A stretch of 55,899 bases of DNA from Candidatus Symbiothrix sp. (lineage in GTDB: Bacteria; Bacteroidota; Bacteroidia; Bacteroidales; Azobacteroidaceae). The position numbers were made by a program, and so were the translations under genes. Location: positions 1-55,899 of the forward strand of contig JAISUM010000080.1 in NCBI GenBank assembly GCA_031272095.1, in the 5' to 3' direction. The number at the start of each line of letters is the position of its first letter. Positions within the stretch are counted from its first letter, which is position 1. Shown here piece after piece: positions 1 through 9,123 of the stretch. Below the pieces are notes generated by a model, which was not told where the DNA came from, did no database searches, and saw only the letters and a list, made by a program, of their open reading frames with translations.

Positions 1-252
1 TTCGCGTATATTTCACAAAAATATTTCCGTATGGGATTCATTACAAGTATGAAAGCGCAACAAATACGGTTGCAATCATAGCCGTTTTTCATACAGCCCG
101 AAATCCGGAAATTTGGCTAAATCCATTTTAGCGACAAATCATTTTTCCATTCCCACAATCCAATATTTCAAATATCAAAAGCGATGTCTGAAATATTGGA
201 TTTTTTACCTCATCACAAACAAAACATTATTCTTATATTGCAAAATTATTCT

Positions 253-260
253 TACCTTTG
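253..260 (+). promoter_or_regulatory. -7 promoter box of uvrA
   Basis: TACCTTTG matches the Bacteroidota -7 consensus TAnnTTTG and lies 18 bp before the uvrA ATG, giving a short leader. No clear TTTG -33 box stands at the usual distance. It argues against the in-frame TTG at 258 as the start, because that codon lies inside the box. Confidence 0.65.
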
Positions 261-278
261 CAGCTTGTTTTATCGAAA

Positions 279-3137
279 ATGGCAACAAGGCAATCTATCG
301 AAACCGAATATATCAGCGTCGAAGGCGCTCGCGTCAATAATCTCAAAAATATTGATGTTTCTATCCCGCGAAATGCGCTGACTGTCTTTACCGGGCTGTC
401 AGGGTCGGGCAAATCGTCCCTCGCTTTTGACACCATTTTTGCCGAAGGACAACGGCGTTATATCGAAACTTTTTCGTCTTACGCTCGCGGTTTTCTCGGC
501 AACATGGAACGTCCCGATGTGGATGAAATCAAAGGACTTAGTCCCGTCATCGCTATCGAACAAAAGACCACCAATCGCAGCCCGCGCTCGACGGTCGGCA
601 CGACTACCGAGATCTACGACTTTTTCCGGCTACTGTATGCCCGTGCCGGTGAAGCTTACTCGTATCTGACCGGTGAAAAAATGGTCAAATATACCGAAGA
701 ACAGGTCTTGCAACGCATCTGCGAACAATATGCCGGACGGCGCATCTATCTGTTGGCTCCTGTGGTGCGCAATCGCAAAGGACATTACCGCGAATTGTTT
801 GAACAGCTCCGCAAAAAGGGTTTTCTCAACGTGCGTGTTGACGGCGAATTGCGGGAAATCATACCGGCAATGAAACTCGACCGCTATAAAAATCACTCCG
901 TCGAGGTGGTTGTAGATAAGGTCAAAGTACCTGACGGCAAAATTTCCGATGAAGATAAGCATCTGAAAGAAAGTGTGCGTTTGGCGATGAGGCAGGGCGA
1001 CGGACTGTTGCTCGTTCTTGATTGCGAGACCAATGAAACGCGCTATTTCAGCCGCCAACTGATGTGTCCGACGACCGGTTTGTCGTACAACGAACCGGCG
1101 CCGCATACCTTTTCGTTCAACTCGCCGATCGGCGCCTGCCCCAAATGTAAAGGTATCGGCGAAATCAGCCAAATAGACCACAACGCGATTTTTCCCGATA
1201 AGAATAAAAGTATTGCCGACGGCGGCATCGCCCCTCTCGGAAAACAGCGCGACGTACTGATTTTCTGGCAAATAGGCGCCATTTTAGCCAAATACGACGT
1301 AACGATGAAAACGCCTTTAAAAGACGTTCCCGAAGAGGCGATCGATGAAATCATGAACGGTACGGACGACCGCTTACAGATCAAAAATGAAGACATCGGA
1401 TTGAGCAGTCGCTATTTTCTGTCTTTCGACGGCGTCAGCAAATATATCTTGATGCAGCAGGAGGGGGAAGCCTCGTATTCGGCACGAAAATGGGCGGAAC
1501 AGTATATTGCCACCGTCCCCTGTCCCGAATGTGGCGGCAGGCGGCTCAATCAGGAAGCTTTACATTATCTGTTGGCAGGTAAAAATATCGCAGAAATTGC
1601 CGACATGGACATCTCTCAACTTGCCGAATGGATGGATGATTTGCCCCATCATCTAAACGATAAACAGCGACAGATTGCAACGGAAATCATCAAAGAAATC
1701 AACACCCGTATTCGCTTTCTGCTCGATGTCGGCTTGGATTATCTGACGCTCAACCGTCCCTCCGGATCGCTGTCGGGCGGCGAAAGTCAGCGCATCAGGT
1801 TGGCTACGCAAATCGGCAGTCAGTTGGTCAATGTGCTGTATATTCTCGACGAGCCGTCGATTGGTTTGCACCAGCGCGACAATGCCCGCCTGATCGATTC
1901 ACTCAAACGGCTTCGCGATATGGGCAATACGGTGATTGTCGTCGAACACGACCGCGATATGATGCTATCCGCCGATTATGTTGTCGATCTGGGTCCGAAA
2001 GCCGGACGCTTGGGCGGCAAATTGGTGTTTTCAGGAACACCGCAAACGATGCTTTCTGCCGAGACTTTGACCGCCGATTATCTGACGGGAAAAAGAAAAA
2101 TCGAACTGCCGACCGTCAGACGTCAGGGCAACGGAAAACATATTGTGCTACACGGCGCCACCGGCAACAATTTGAAAGATGTTACACTCGATCTGCCGCT
2201 GGGAATGTTTGTCTGCATAACGGGCGTGTCGGGCAGCGGTAAATCGTCGCTGATCAACGAAACGCTGCAAGCCCTGTTGAGCCAAAAACTCTATCGCAGC
2301 ATGAAAAATCCTCTACCCTATCGTAGCGTCGAAGGCTTGGAATATATCGACAAGGTGGTCAATGTCGATCAGTCGCCTATCGGACGCACACCGCGCAGCA
2401 ATCCGATGACTTATACCAATATTTTCAGCGATATTCGCAGCCTGTTTACCGAACTGCCCGAATCGAAAATCAGGGGCTACAAACCCGGACGTTTTTCGTT
2501 CAATGTATCGGGCGGACGGTGCGAAGTCTGCGGCGGCAATGGCTATCGAACCATCGAGATGAATTTTCTGCCCGACGTCTATGTCCCTTGCGAAAGTTGT
2601 CGCGGCAAACGCTACAATCGCGAAACATTGGAAGTGCGTTTCAAAGGCAAATCCATCGCCGACGTGCTGGATATGACGATCAATCAAGCCGTCGAATTTT
2701 TTGAAAACGTTCCGTCTATCTATCAGAAAATCAAAGTGTTGCAAGAAGTAGGTCTGGGCTATGTCAAGATGGGACAATCGTCCCTCACCTTGTCCGGCGG
2801 CGAAAGTCAGCGGGTCAAATTAGCCGCCGAACTCTCGAAACGCGACACCGGCAAAACGCTGTATATCCTCGACGAACCAACGACCGGTTTGCATTTTGAA
2901 GACATCAAAGTCTTGTTGAACGTGCTGAACCGGCTGACCGACAAAGGCAATACGATGGTCGTGATCGAACATAATTTAGACGTCATCAAATCCGCCGATT
3001 ATGTGATCGATATGGGACCCGACGGCGGGCGCAAGGGCGGAAAAATCCTTTTCGCCGGCACGCCCGAAGCCTTGGCTGCTTGTCCGAACAGCGAAACCGG
3101 ACACTATTTAAAACAAGAACTTCAAATAAACAAATAG
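279..3137 (+). CDS. uvrA: UvrABC excinuclease subunit A
   Basis: UvrA is the DNA damage-sensing ATPase of nucleotide excision repair and loads UvrB at lesions. The 952-residue protein has the full family layout: a first Walker A (GLSGSGKS, residues 39-46), zinc-binding CPKC...CPEC pairs near 287 and 415, a first LSGGESQR signature near 498 followed by [10 protein letters not shown], a second Walker A (GVSGSGKS) near 648, the CEVCGGNG...CESC zinc module near 748-774, and a second LSGGESQR near 838 followed by [10 protein letters not shown]. Length fits the usual 940-950. I chose the ATG at 279 because the upstream TTG lies inside the promoter. Seven bases separate it from the next gene, so the two are probably cotranscribed. 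Confidence 0.97.
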   Translation: MATRQSIETEYISVEGARVNNLKNIDVSIPRNALTVFTGLSGSGKSSLAFDTIFAEGQRRYIETFSSYARGFLGNMERPDVDEIKGLSPVIAIEQKTTNRSPRSTVGTTTEIYDFFRLLYARAGEAYSYLTGEKMVKYTEEQVLQRICEQYAGRRIYLLAPVVRNRKGHYRELFEQLRKKGFLNVRVDGELREIIPAMKLDRYKNHSVEVVVDKVKVPDGKISDEDKHLKESVRLAMRQGDGLLLVLDCETNETRYFSRQLMCPTTGLSYNEPAPHTFSFNSPIGACPKCKGIGEISQIDHNAIFPDKNKSIADGGIAPLGKQRDVLIFWQIGAILAKYDVTMKTPLKDVPEEAIDEIMNGTDDRLQIKNEDIGLSSRYFLSFDGVSKYILMQQEGEASYSARKWAEQYIATVPCPECGGRRLNQEALHYLLAGKNIAEIADMDISQLAEWMDDLPHHLNDKQRQIATEIIKEINTRIRFLLDVGLDYLTLNRPSGSLSGGESQRIRLATQIGSQLVNVLYILDEPSIGLHQRDNARLIDSLKRLRDMGNTVIVVEHDRDMMLSADYVVDLGPKAGRLGGKLVFSGTPQTMLSAETLTADYLTGKRKIELPTVRRQGNGKHIVLHGATGNNLKDVTLDLPLGMFVCITGVSGSGKSSLINETLQALLSQKLYRSMKNPLPYRSVEGLEYIDKVVNVDQSPIGRTPRSNPMTYTNIFSDIRSLFTELPESKIRGYKPGRFSFNVSGGRCEVCGGNGYRTIEMNFLPDVYVPCESCRGKRYNRETLEVRFKGKSIADVLDMTINQAVEFFENVPSIYQKIKVLQEVGLGYVKMGQSSLTLSGGESQRVKLAAELSKRDTGKTLYILDEPTTGLHFEDIKVLLNVLNRLTDKGNTMVVIEHNLDVIKSADYVIDMGPDGGRKGGKILFAGTPEALAACPNSETGHYLKQELQINK

Positions 3138-3144
3138 AACTATT

Positions 3145-4314
3145 ATGAAATATGATTTTGATCAAATAATCGACCGCTTGGGTAGCGGCGCCTTGAAAAC
3201 CGACGCCTTGCAGGAACGCTACGGCAGAACGGATTTGCTGCCGCTGTGGGTTGCCGATATGGATTTTCGTTGCGGCGATTTTATCATCGACGCCTTAAAA
3301 GCGCGTTGCGAACACGGCATCTTCGGCTATCCCTATCCGCCGCAAACCTATTGGAAAGCCATTCAAGACTGGTTGCTGCATGAACATCAGTGGCAAGTCG
3401 AGCGCGAATGGCTGTCGTATATTCCGGGCATCGTCAAGGGCATCGCGTTTTGTGTGATGCGCTACACGAAACCCGACGAAAAAGTGATCATCCAGCCACC
3501 GGTCTATCATCCTTTCCGCTTAGTAACACAGATGCATCGGCGACAAGTCGTAAACAATCCGCTGATGGAAGCAAACGGCGCCTATCGCATGGATTTGGAC
3601 GGGCTACGCAAAGTCATCGACCGCGATTGCAAACTGCTTGTGTTAGCCAATCCGCACAATCCGGGCGGCATCACTTGGGACAAAGCAACTTTGCAGGAAC
3701 TGGCTGAAATCTGTTACGAGCGGAATGTTTTGGTCGTCGCCGACGAAATTCATTCCGACATGGCGCTGTTCGGCAACCGACATATTCCGTTTGCGACCGT
3801 TTCGGAACAGGCAGCGCAAAACAGCATCACCTTTATGGCGCCCAGCAAAACGTTTAATATCGCGGGCATCGTCAGCTCTTATTCCATCATCCAAAACGCC
3901 GAACTGCGTGCCGATTTTTATGATTTTCTGCATGCAAGCGAATTGGACGACGCGACGATTTTTGCGCTGACGGCAACCGAAGCCGCTTATCGTTACGGCG
4001 CGGAATGGAAAAACCAAATGTTGCGTTATATCGAAAATAATATCCGTTTTATTGACCGATATTTGCGCGAAAATATCCCGCAAATCAAGGCGATGATTCC
4101 GCAAGCCTCATTTTTGGTCTGGCTTGATTGTCGCGCATTGGGATTGACGCAAGCCGAACTGAACCGCCTGTTTATCGACCGTGCCAAACTTGCGCTGAAC
4201 GACGGCGAAATGTTCGGCAAAGAAGGACGCGGTTTTATGCGCATCAATGTAGGCTGTCCGCTGTCGGTTTTGCAACAGGCGATGCAGCAGTTGAAAGCGG
4301 CTGTCGCGCCATAG
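3145..4314 (+). CDS. patB: MalY/PatB family PLP-dependent C-S lyase or aminotransferase
   Basis: This 389-residue fold-type I PLP enzyme belongs to the MalY/PatB family, whose members cleave cystathionine or cysteine S-conjugates (C-S beta-lyase). The N-terminus has the family hallmark LPLWVADMDF. NPHNPGG is the substrate/PLP-phosphate loop, VVADEIHSD carries the PLP-ring aspartate, and APSKTFN holds the PLP lysine at K235. Length is normal. It starts 8 bp after uvrA ends and has no promoter of its own, so it probably uses uvrA's; I see no functional link to repair. A general class I/II aminotransferase activity cannot be excluded. Confidence 0.88.
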   Translation: MKYDFDQIIDRLGSGALKTDALQERYGRTDLLPLWVADMDFRCGDFIIDALKARCEHGIFGYPYPPQTYWKAIQDWLLHEHQWQVEREWLSYIPGIVKGIAFCVMRYTKPDEKVIIQPPVYHPFRLVTQMHRRQVVNNPLMEANGAYRMDLDGLRKVIDRDCKLLVLANPHNPGGITWDKATLQELAEICYERNVLVVADEIHSDMALFGNRHIPFATVSEQAAQNSITFMAPSKTFNIAGIVSSYSIIQNAELRADFYDFLHASELDDATIFALTATEAAYRYGAEWKNQMLRYIENNIRFIDRYLRENIPQIKAMIPQASFLVWLDCRALGLTQAELNRLFIDRAKLALNDGEMFGKEGRGFMRINVGCPLSVLQQAMQQLKAAVAP

Positions 4315-4349
4315 ATTGAAAATATCAATCTGCATATCGACAAGATTGA

Positions 4350-4381
4350 TTTGACATATTGAAAAAGACGCCGTACCTTTG
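4350..4381 (+). promoter_or_regulatory. Promoter of ahpC (-33 and -7 boxes)
   Basis: TTTG at 4350-4353 and TACCTTTG at 4374-4381 are separated by 20 bp, a near-perfect Bacteroidota promoter. It leaves a leader of roughly 65 bases before the ahpC ATG. I could not recognise an OxyR operator. Confidence 0.8.
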
Positions 4382-4452
4382 CAGCACTGATTCGATAAAG
4401 AATGATGAATTAGACATTGAAATTAAAAACTAAATTTTAAAAATTAAGAATT

Positions 4453-5019
4453 ATGCAAGCAATTATCAATTCTCAGCTGCCTGAATTTAAGGCGCAAGTG
4501 TATCACAACGGCGAATTCAAAACCGTTACCGACAAAGATGTATTAGGCAAATGGACGATTTTCTTTTTCTATCCTGCCGATTTTACGTTTGTATGTCCGA
4601 CCGAATTGGGCGACATGGCAGATAAATATGCTAAATTTCAGGAAATGGGCGTCGAAGTCTATTCCGTCAGCACCGACACGCACTATGTCCATAAAGCATG
4701 GCACGACACTTCGGACACGATCCGCAAAATCACCTATCCGATGTTGGCTGACCCCACAGGAGCTATCAGTGAAGCTTTCGGCGTATTGATCGAAGAAGAC
4801 GGCGTCGCTTATCGCGGTACGTTTTTGGTCAATCCCGAAGGCAAAATCAAAGTTGCCGAAATTCACGACAACAATATCGGTCGCAATGCCGACGAACTGC
4901 TTCGCAAAGTAGAAGCCGCTCAATTTGTAGCTGCTCACCCCAACGAAGTATGTCCCGCCAAATGGAAGAAAGGCGACGCAACGTTAAAACCCAGCATTGA
5001 TCTTGTTGGAAAAATTTAA
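4453..5019 (+). CDS. ahpC: Peroxiredoxin, alkyl hydroperoxide reductase subunit C
   Basis: AhpC is a typical 2-Cys peroxiredoxin that reduces H2O2, organic peroxides and peroxynitrite in the cytosol. The 188-residue protein has the peroxidatic cysteine C48 in FTFVCPTE and the resolving cysteine C167 in EVCPAKW. Length and both motifs match the AhpC/Prx1 class. It has its own promoter and a terminator after it, so it is a single-gene unit. The usual partner ahpF (the NADH-dependent disulfide reductase) is not adjacent and must be elsewhere or replaced. Confidence 0.97.
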   Translation: MQAIINSQLPEFKAQVYHNGEFKTVTDKDVLGKWTIFFFYPADFTFVCPTELGDMADKYAKFQEMGVEVYSVSTDTHYVHKAWHDTSDTIRKITYPMLADPTGAISEAFGVLIEEDGVAYRGTFLVNPEGKIKVAEIHDNNIGRNADELLRKVEAAQFVAAHPNEVCPAKWKKGDATLKPSIDLVGKI

Positions 5020-5044
5020 GTTAATAAATAAAATTTTTGTTAGG

Positions 5045-5078
5045 AGCTGTCTGAATGTGAATTTGGGCAGCTTTTTTT
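5045..5078 (+). terminator. Rho-independent terminator of ahpC
   Basis: AGCTGTC (5045-5051) pairs with GGCAGCT (5066-5072), with one G-T wobble, and is followed by an uninterrupted T run to 5078. It abuts the stop codon of the convergent TPM gene, so it ends ahpC transcription before it runs into that gene. Confidence 0.75.
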
Positions 5079-5886
5079 ACCAGCTGCCACCGGCGCCGCC
5101 GCCGCCGAAATGTCCGCCGCCGAATCCACCGAAACCGCCACCGCCGCCGAAATGTCCGCCGCCACTCGAAAAATCACTCCACGAATTGCCTGAATTTTTG
5201 CCCGAATTGAGGCTTGAAAGCAGCATCCATAGCGGCAAATTGCTTTTATCTGCCGACATCGTATAGTTTTTGCGACTGTTTTTTGCGGCGAAGTACATAA
5301 AGAATATTACGGCACAGAAAAACACAATGAATACGATGGCTCCGGCAGGGTCGCCGCCGGATTCTTCGTATTCCTGCGGGGTAAATTCTTTGCTTGCCAA
5401 CGACATAATCACCTTGCAAGCCTGCAATAGCCCTCCATAGACGTCATTTTCGCGAAAACGCGGCAACATCTCTCGATTTACGATCTCACGATTGGCGATA
5501 GCGTCGGGGATCACGCCTTCCAATCCGTAACCTACCGCCACAAAGACTTTCCCCATCTCGTTGTCGGTCTTCGGTTTGAAAACAATCACCACGCCGTTGT
5601 TGCCGTCTTTTTGTCCGACGCCCCACTTCTCTCCCACTTTGAAAGCAAAATCGGAAACGTCATAGCCGTTCAACGAGGGGACTGTCAGCACTACGATTTG
5701 CGTAGTGGTGGAGCGGGCATAAGTGTCTAATTCGTTTTCTAACTCGGCGACTTGTTCCGACGTCAACACATGCGCCAAATCATTAACCAAACGCGGCGGA
5801 TCGGGCTTGTCCGGAATGTTTTGAGCCGACAATATACAAGTGCAGAGTGCAAAAATGAGAATCGTTGAAAACTGTTTCATAGCCAT
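5077..5886 (-). CDS. TPM-domain membrane protein with glycine-rich tail (YgcG-like)
   Basis: Residues 1-23 form a signal peptide (MKQFSTILIFALC..., cleavage near SAQ). Residues about 30-150 are a TPM domain (TPM_phosphatase, PF04536): the LTSEQ start, IVVLTVPS, VGEKWGVG and VVIVFKP segments are typical. A membrane helix lies around 180-200, and the last about 45 residues are Gly/Phe/His-rich with repeated GGGHFGGGG. This is the usual partner of LemA in Bacteroidota, probably acting in the envelope; the molecular role is not established. The ATG overlaps the upstream stop (TAAATG), indicating coupling. An alternative start is the second Met at 5880. Confidence 0.85.
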   Translation of the reverse strand: MAMKQFSTILIFALCTCILSAQNIPDKPDPPRLVNDLAHVLTSEQVAELENELDTYARSTTTQIVVLTVPSLNGYDVSDFAFKVGEKWGVGQKDGNNGVVIVFKPKTDNEMGKVFVAVGYGLEGVIPDAIANREIVNREMLPRFRENDVYGGLLQACKVIMSLASKEFTPQEYEESGGDPAGAIVFIVFFCAVIFFMYFAAKNSRKNYTMSADKSNLPLWMLLSSLNSGKNSGNSWSDFSSGGGHFGGGGGFGGFGGGHFGGGGAGGSW

Positions 5887-6321
5887 TTATCCGAAAGAAA
5901 TATTGTCCGGTAATTCGTTCCGATCATCGACCTGTCGGGGGAAGAAATGTTGCAACTGTTCGCCGGTCAGACAGATACCTGCAATAATGCCTTCTATAAA
6001 ATTTTCGTGATGAAAACGGCGCAGCACGATCCGTTGAATATCGTCCCAAAACGTGGGCGGCACACAACGGTGGATGCCTGCATCACCAATCACGGCAAAC
6101 CGACGGTCTTCGACTGCGATAAAAAACAACACGCCGTTGCGCTTCGCCGTCTTTTGCATTTTTAACTTGTCGAACCAGTATGCGGCGCTGTCCATCACAT
6201 CCTCGTCGCAATGCAGTGTCAGATGGACACGAATTTCGCCGGAAGTTTTGGCTTCGTTGGCTCGGATGGTGTCGATGATTCGTTGCTGATCCTTTTTGGA
6301 AAAGAACTGTCGGACGTTCAT
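5887..6321 (-). CDS. TPM-domain protein (second, lacking membrane anchor)
   Basis: This 144-residue protein carries a TPM domain: FFSKKDQQRI, SGEIRVHL, NGVLFFIAVEDRRFAVIGD and GI...EQL are the conserved strands and helices. Unlike its downstream neighbour it has no signal peptide and no C-terminal membrane helix. An earlier in-frame start is possible at 6468, but it would extend the protein backward through the 3' end of lemA with arginine/lysine-rich sequence unlike the family, so I chose the ATG at 6321, 10 bp after lemA. The triplet lemA-TPM-TPM is a common operon. Function is unknown beyond envelope association inferred from context. Confidence 0.85.
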   Translation of the reverse strand: MNVRQFFSKKDQQRIIDTIRANEAKTSGEIRVHLTLHCDEDVMDSAAYWFDKLKMQKTAKRNGVLFFIAVEDRRFAVIGDAGIHRCVPPTFWDDIQRIVLRRFHHENFIEGIIAGICLTGEQLQHFFPRQVDDRNELPDNISFG

Positions 6322-6331
6322 AGGATTGATC

Positions 6332-6922
6332 TCAAAAGTGAACTTCCGGAGCTTTTTCTGCGCCGCTTTGCGCCTCAAAATAGGCTTTTTTCTCGAAATT
6401 GAACAGCGAGGCGAAAATGTTCTGCGGGAAACGGCGAATGTAAGTATTGTACTCGCGTGCCGTTTCATTGAATTTTTGTCGTTCTACCGCAATACGATTT
6501 TCCGTGCCTTCGAGTTGCGCCTGCAAATCTAAAAAATTCTGATTGGCTTTCAAGTCGGGATACTGTTCGACCGACACCAAGAGGCGACTTAATGCCGAAC
6601 TCAAACCGTCTTGTGCCGCCTGAAATTGCGCGATAGACGTCGCATTCAAATTCGACGGGTCAATTGTAACCGAAGTCGCTTTGGCGCGGGCTTCGACGAC
6701 GCTTTGCAGCGTTTCCTGTTCGTGCGCAGCATAACCTTTCACGGTATTGACCAAATTCGGAATCAGGTCGGCGCGTCGTTGATACACGTTTTCAACCTGC
6801 GCCCAAGCCGCAGTTACCGCTTCGTCTTTCTCTACCATTTTATTGTACGTCCCTTTGAACGCCACATACAGAATAATCGCTATCAGCGCAATTATTCCCA
6901 ATACAATCCAAATTTTTTTCAT
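6332..6922 (-). CDS. lemA: LemA family protein
   Basis: This 196-residue protein has one N-terminal membrane helix (IWIVLGIIALIAIILYV) followed by the LemA helical domain. Conserved features are the NKMV...VTAAWAQVENVYQRR segment, DLIPNLVNTVKGYA, and the NRIAVERQKFNETAREYN block near the end. LemA proteins sit in the membrane with most of the chain outside the cytosol; their biochemical role is unsettled. The start at 6922 is preferred over 6955 because it begins right before the helix and lies 30 bp downstream of a -7 box. It heads the operon with the two TPM genes. Confidence 0.93.
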   Translation of the reverse strand: MKKIWIVLGIIALIAIILYVAFKGTYNKMVEKDEAVTAAWAQVENVYQRRADLIPNLVNTVKGYAAHEQETLQSVVEARAKATSVTIDPSNLNATSIAQFQAAQDGLSSALSRLLVSVEQYPDLKANQNFLDLQAQLEGTENRIAVERQKFNETAREYNTYIRRFPQNIFASLFNFEKKAYFEAQSGAEKAPEVHF

Positions 6923-6952
6923 AACTCTTAATAAATTAATGATTATAGCCCG

Positions 6953-6960
6953 CAAATGTA
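6953..6960 (-). promoter_or_regulatory. -7 box of the lemA operon
   Basis: Read on the minus strand the bases are TACATTTG, matching TAnnTTTG. It lies 30 bp before the lemA ATG. No good -33 box is visible. Confidence 0.55.
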
Positions 6961-7027
6961 CAAAATATTTCTGTCTGAACTGTGATTTTTGAATGATTTT
7001 TTTGTCTGTGCGGTGATTTTTATAAGA

Positions 7028-7540
7028 TTATTTATACCATTCGGAATACATTAAATAGTTGCGGGCGATTTTTTGATTGATTTCTTTGGACTGTTCGGGG
7101 TCTAATTTTTTGATGAATTTTGCCGGTGTGCCTCCGTAGAGACTGCCTGCTTCCACTATTGTGCCGCTCAATACTACCGCCCCTGCCGCCACCAATGCGC
7201 CTTCGCCTACGATGGCATGATCTAACACAACAGCGCCCATGCCGATCAATGCGCCGTTTTCGATTTTTGCGCCGTGGATCACTACATTGTGTCCGATCGA
7301 GACGTCGTCGCCGATTTCAGCAACCGATTTTTCGTATAAAGTATGTATCACCGAGCCGTCTTGAATATTGACCCTGTTGCCGATGCGAATGGAATTGACG
7401 TCGCCCCGCAGAACGGTATTGAACCAGATACTGCAATCGTCGCCGATAATCACATCTCCGATAATGGTAGCATTATCCGCTAAATAAACATTGTTGCCGA
7501 TTTGAGGCGTAAATCCTCTGACTGATTTGATCAAAGCCAT
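7028..7540 (-). CDS. Gamma-class carbonic anhydrase family protein (YrdA/CaiE type)
   Basis: This 170-residue left-handed beta-helix protein is built of hexapeptide repeats (I/V-G/x-x-x-x pattern from about residue 14 to 140). The three histidines that bind the metal in gamma-carbonic anhydrases are present: H66 in VIHT, H84 in IGHN and H89 in VIHG. Q60 in NIQDGS also fits the family. It likely forms a trimer. Many members of this subgroup have little or no measured anhydrase activity, so the reaction is not certain. It is a single-gene unit with its own promoter. Confidence 0.9.
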   Translation of the reverse strand: MALIKSVRGFTPQIGNNVYLADNATIIGDVIIGDDCSIWFNTVLRGDVNSIRIGNRVNIQDGSVIHTLYEKSVAEIGDDVSIGHNVVIHGAKIENGALIGMGAVVLDHAIVGEGALVAAGAVVLSGTIVEAGSLYGGTPAKFIKKLDPEQSKEINQKIARNYLMYSEWYK

Positions 7541-7565
7541 AATTTATTATTGTAAAATCACACCG

Positions 7566-7596
7566 CAAAGGTAACAACTTTTTTCTAAACCACAAA
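7566..7596 (-). promoter_or_regulatory. Promoter of the gamma-carbonic anhydrase gene
   Basis: On the minus strand TTTG (7593-7596) and TACCTTTG (7566-7573) are separated by 19 bp, 26 bp before the start codon. It is divergent from the metal-transport promoter at 7636. Confidence 0.75.
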
Positions 7597-7635
7597 AATA
7601 ACCACTAATCATTCACCACTAATCACTTTTTTTCG

Positions 7636-7643
7636 TACCTTTG
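7636..7643 (+). promoter_or_regulatory. -7 box of the znuA-type operon
   Basis: TACCTTTG lies 21 bp before the ATG at 7665. No clear -33 box. I did not recognise a Zur or Fur operator in the divergent 120-bp spacer. Confidence 0.6.
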
Positions 7644-7664
7644 CAGCCAAAATTCACGCCCTCA

Positions 7665-8507
7665 ATGAAAAATTATATATTTCCGATATATCTATGCTGT
7701 ACGGCGGTGTTGTGGATTGCCTGCTCTGCGCCGGTCAAACCGGACAGACGCATCACTGTTTCTATTGAGCCGCAACGCTATTTTGTTGATTGCTTGGTTG
7801 ATACGCTGTTTGACGTGCAGGCTTTGGTGCCTCCCGGCAGCAGTCCCGAAAATTACGATCCCGATCCGCAACAGATGGCGCAATTGGCACGCAGCCAAGC
7901 CTATTTTCTGATCGGCAATATTGGTTTTGAAACGGTCTGGAAAACCCGATTGCAAGCCAATAATCCGCAGGTGAGATTTTTTGACAACAGCACCGACGTC
8001 ATTCCGATAGCAGACGATGCGCACGGACAAAGCGCCGATCCGCACACTTGGACGTCGCCCAAACAGGCGCGTATCATCGTGCAAAATATGTATCAGGCAT
8101 TGCTGCAGCTTGACAGCGAAAATCAAATACACTATCGGCGCAATCTGGAAAAACTCTTGGCAGTCATCGACACGACCGACCGCGAAGTAAGCGATCTGCT
8201 TGCCCAAGCGCCGCAGAAATCGTTCATCATCTATCATCCTGCATTGAGCTATTTGGCGCGTGATTACGGATTGACGCAATATGCAATCGAACACGACGGC
8301 AAAGAGCCTTCGCCCAATCACCTGAAACAGTTGGTGGACATCGCCCAAGCAGAACATATCCGAATCATCTTTATTCAGGAAGAATTTGACCGGAAAAATG
8401 CCGAAATCATCGCCCGCGAAACAGGCTGCCGGTTGGTTACTATCCAAACACTATCGTATCATTGGCGCGAAGAAATTTTGCGCATAGCCCGCATCCTGTC
8501 CGAATGA
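7665..8507 (+). CDS. znuA: Zinc/manganese-type ABC transporter substrate-binding lipoprotein
   Basis: This is the solute-binding component of a cluster A-I (ZnuA/TroA) metal importer, about 280 residues. The N-terminal hydrophobic stretch ends in WIAC (C20), a permissive lipobox, so it is probably a lipoprotein. SIEPQRYFVD, VPPGSSPENYDPDPQQM and DPHTWTSPKQA are family hallmarks: the DPHxW histidine is a metal ligand, as is the HPALSYLARDYGL histidine. The His-rich loop is short (DDAHGQ). The ATG at 7665 was chosen because it starts the signal peptide and follows the -7 box. It overlaps the ATPase gene by 4 bp (ATGA). Confidence 0.9.
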   Translation: MKNYIFPIYLCCTAVLWIACSAPVKPDRRITVSIEPQRYFVDCLVDTLFDVQALVPPGSSPENYDPDPQQMAQLARSQAYFLIGNIGFETVWKTRLQANNPQVRFFDNSTDVIPIADDAHGQSADPHTWTSPKQARIIVQNMYQALLQLDSENQIHYRRNLEKLLAVIDTTDREVSDLLAQAPQKSFIIYHPALSYLARDYGLTQYAIEHDGKEPSPNHLKQLVDIAQAEHIRIIFIQEEFDRKNAEIIARETGCRLVTIQTLSYHWREEILRIARILSE

Positions 8508-9121
8508 TGAACAAACTATTGGTAAATATCAAACATCTCTGTGCAGGCTACAACGATCAAGTAGTGTTGAACGACATCTCTCTGAAAATCTATGAGCGTG
8601 ATTTTTTGGGAATTACAGGTCCTAACGGCAGCGGCAAAACTACTTTGGTGAAAGTCATTCTCGGACTGAACAAACCGCTGTCGGGACACATTGAATTTGC
8701 GTCGGGCTTGGAACATCGCATCGGCTATATGCCACAAATCAACTGGATAGACAAAAAATTTCCGATAGTCGTGTCCGAAGTGATTGCGTCGGGACTGAAT
8801 ACCCATCATTGTCGGATGACCGGCGACACAAAAAAGCGCGTCAAAGAGACAATCGCGGAGATGGGCTTGGAAAATATTGCCGAAAAACCTATCGGCGAAC
8901 TCTCCGGCGGGCAATTACAGCGAACTTTGCTGGGACGCGCCATCATCAACCGCCCCGAATTGCTGATCCTCGATGAGCCGAATTCCTATGTGGATGCCGC
9001 GTTTGAATCGCATTTCAATCAATTGTTGCAACAAATGAATCGTCAGACAGCCATTGTGCTGATTTCTCACGATATGGACAATATTCATTCACTGACACAT
9101 AACGTTTTTACGCTGAATTAA
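8504..9121 (+). CDS. znuC: Metal ABC transporter ATP-binding protein
   Basis: This is a 205-residue ABC ATPase with all motifs: Walker A GPNGSGKT (residues 39-46), Q-loop GYMPQ, signature LSGGQLQR, Walker B LLILDEP, and the switch histidine in ISHD. It would energise uptake of the metal bound by the upstream lipoprotein. The start ATG overlaps the znuA stop (ATGA), and a second ATG at 8507 is equally possible. No ABC permease follows; the next gene is an AEC-family carrier, so the channel subunit must be encoded elsewhere. The metal (Zn, Mn or Fe) cannot be read from the sequence. Confidence 0.9.
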   Translation: MMNKLLVNIKHLCAGYNDQVVLNDISLKIYERDFLGITGPNGSGKTTLVKVILGLNKPLSGHIEFASGLEHRIGYMPQINWIDKKFPIVVSEVIASGLNTHHCRMTGDTKKRVKETIAEMGLENIAEKPIGELSGGQLQRTLLGRAIINRPELLILDEPNSYVDAAFESHFNQLLQQMNRQTAIVLISHDMDNIHSLTHNVFTLN

Positions 9122-9123
9122 AT

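Noticed and set aside
4313..4331. AGATTGA/TCAATCT hairpin after the MalY/PatB gene
   Set aside because: Seven-base stem without a T tract; too weak to call a terminator.
5077..5200. GGC/GCC-rich repeated DNA near 5.1 kb as an intergenic repeat
   Set aside because: It is the coding sequence of the glycine-rich tail of the TPM protein.
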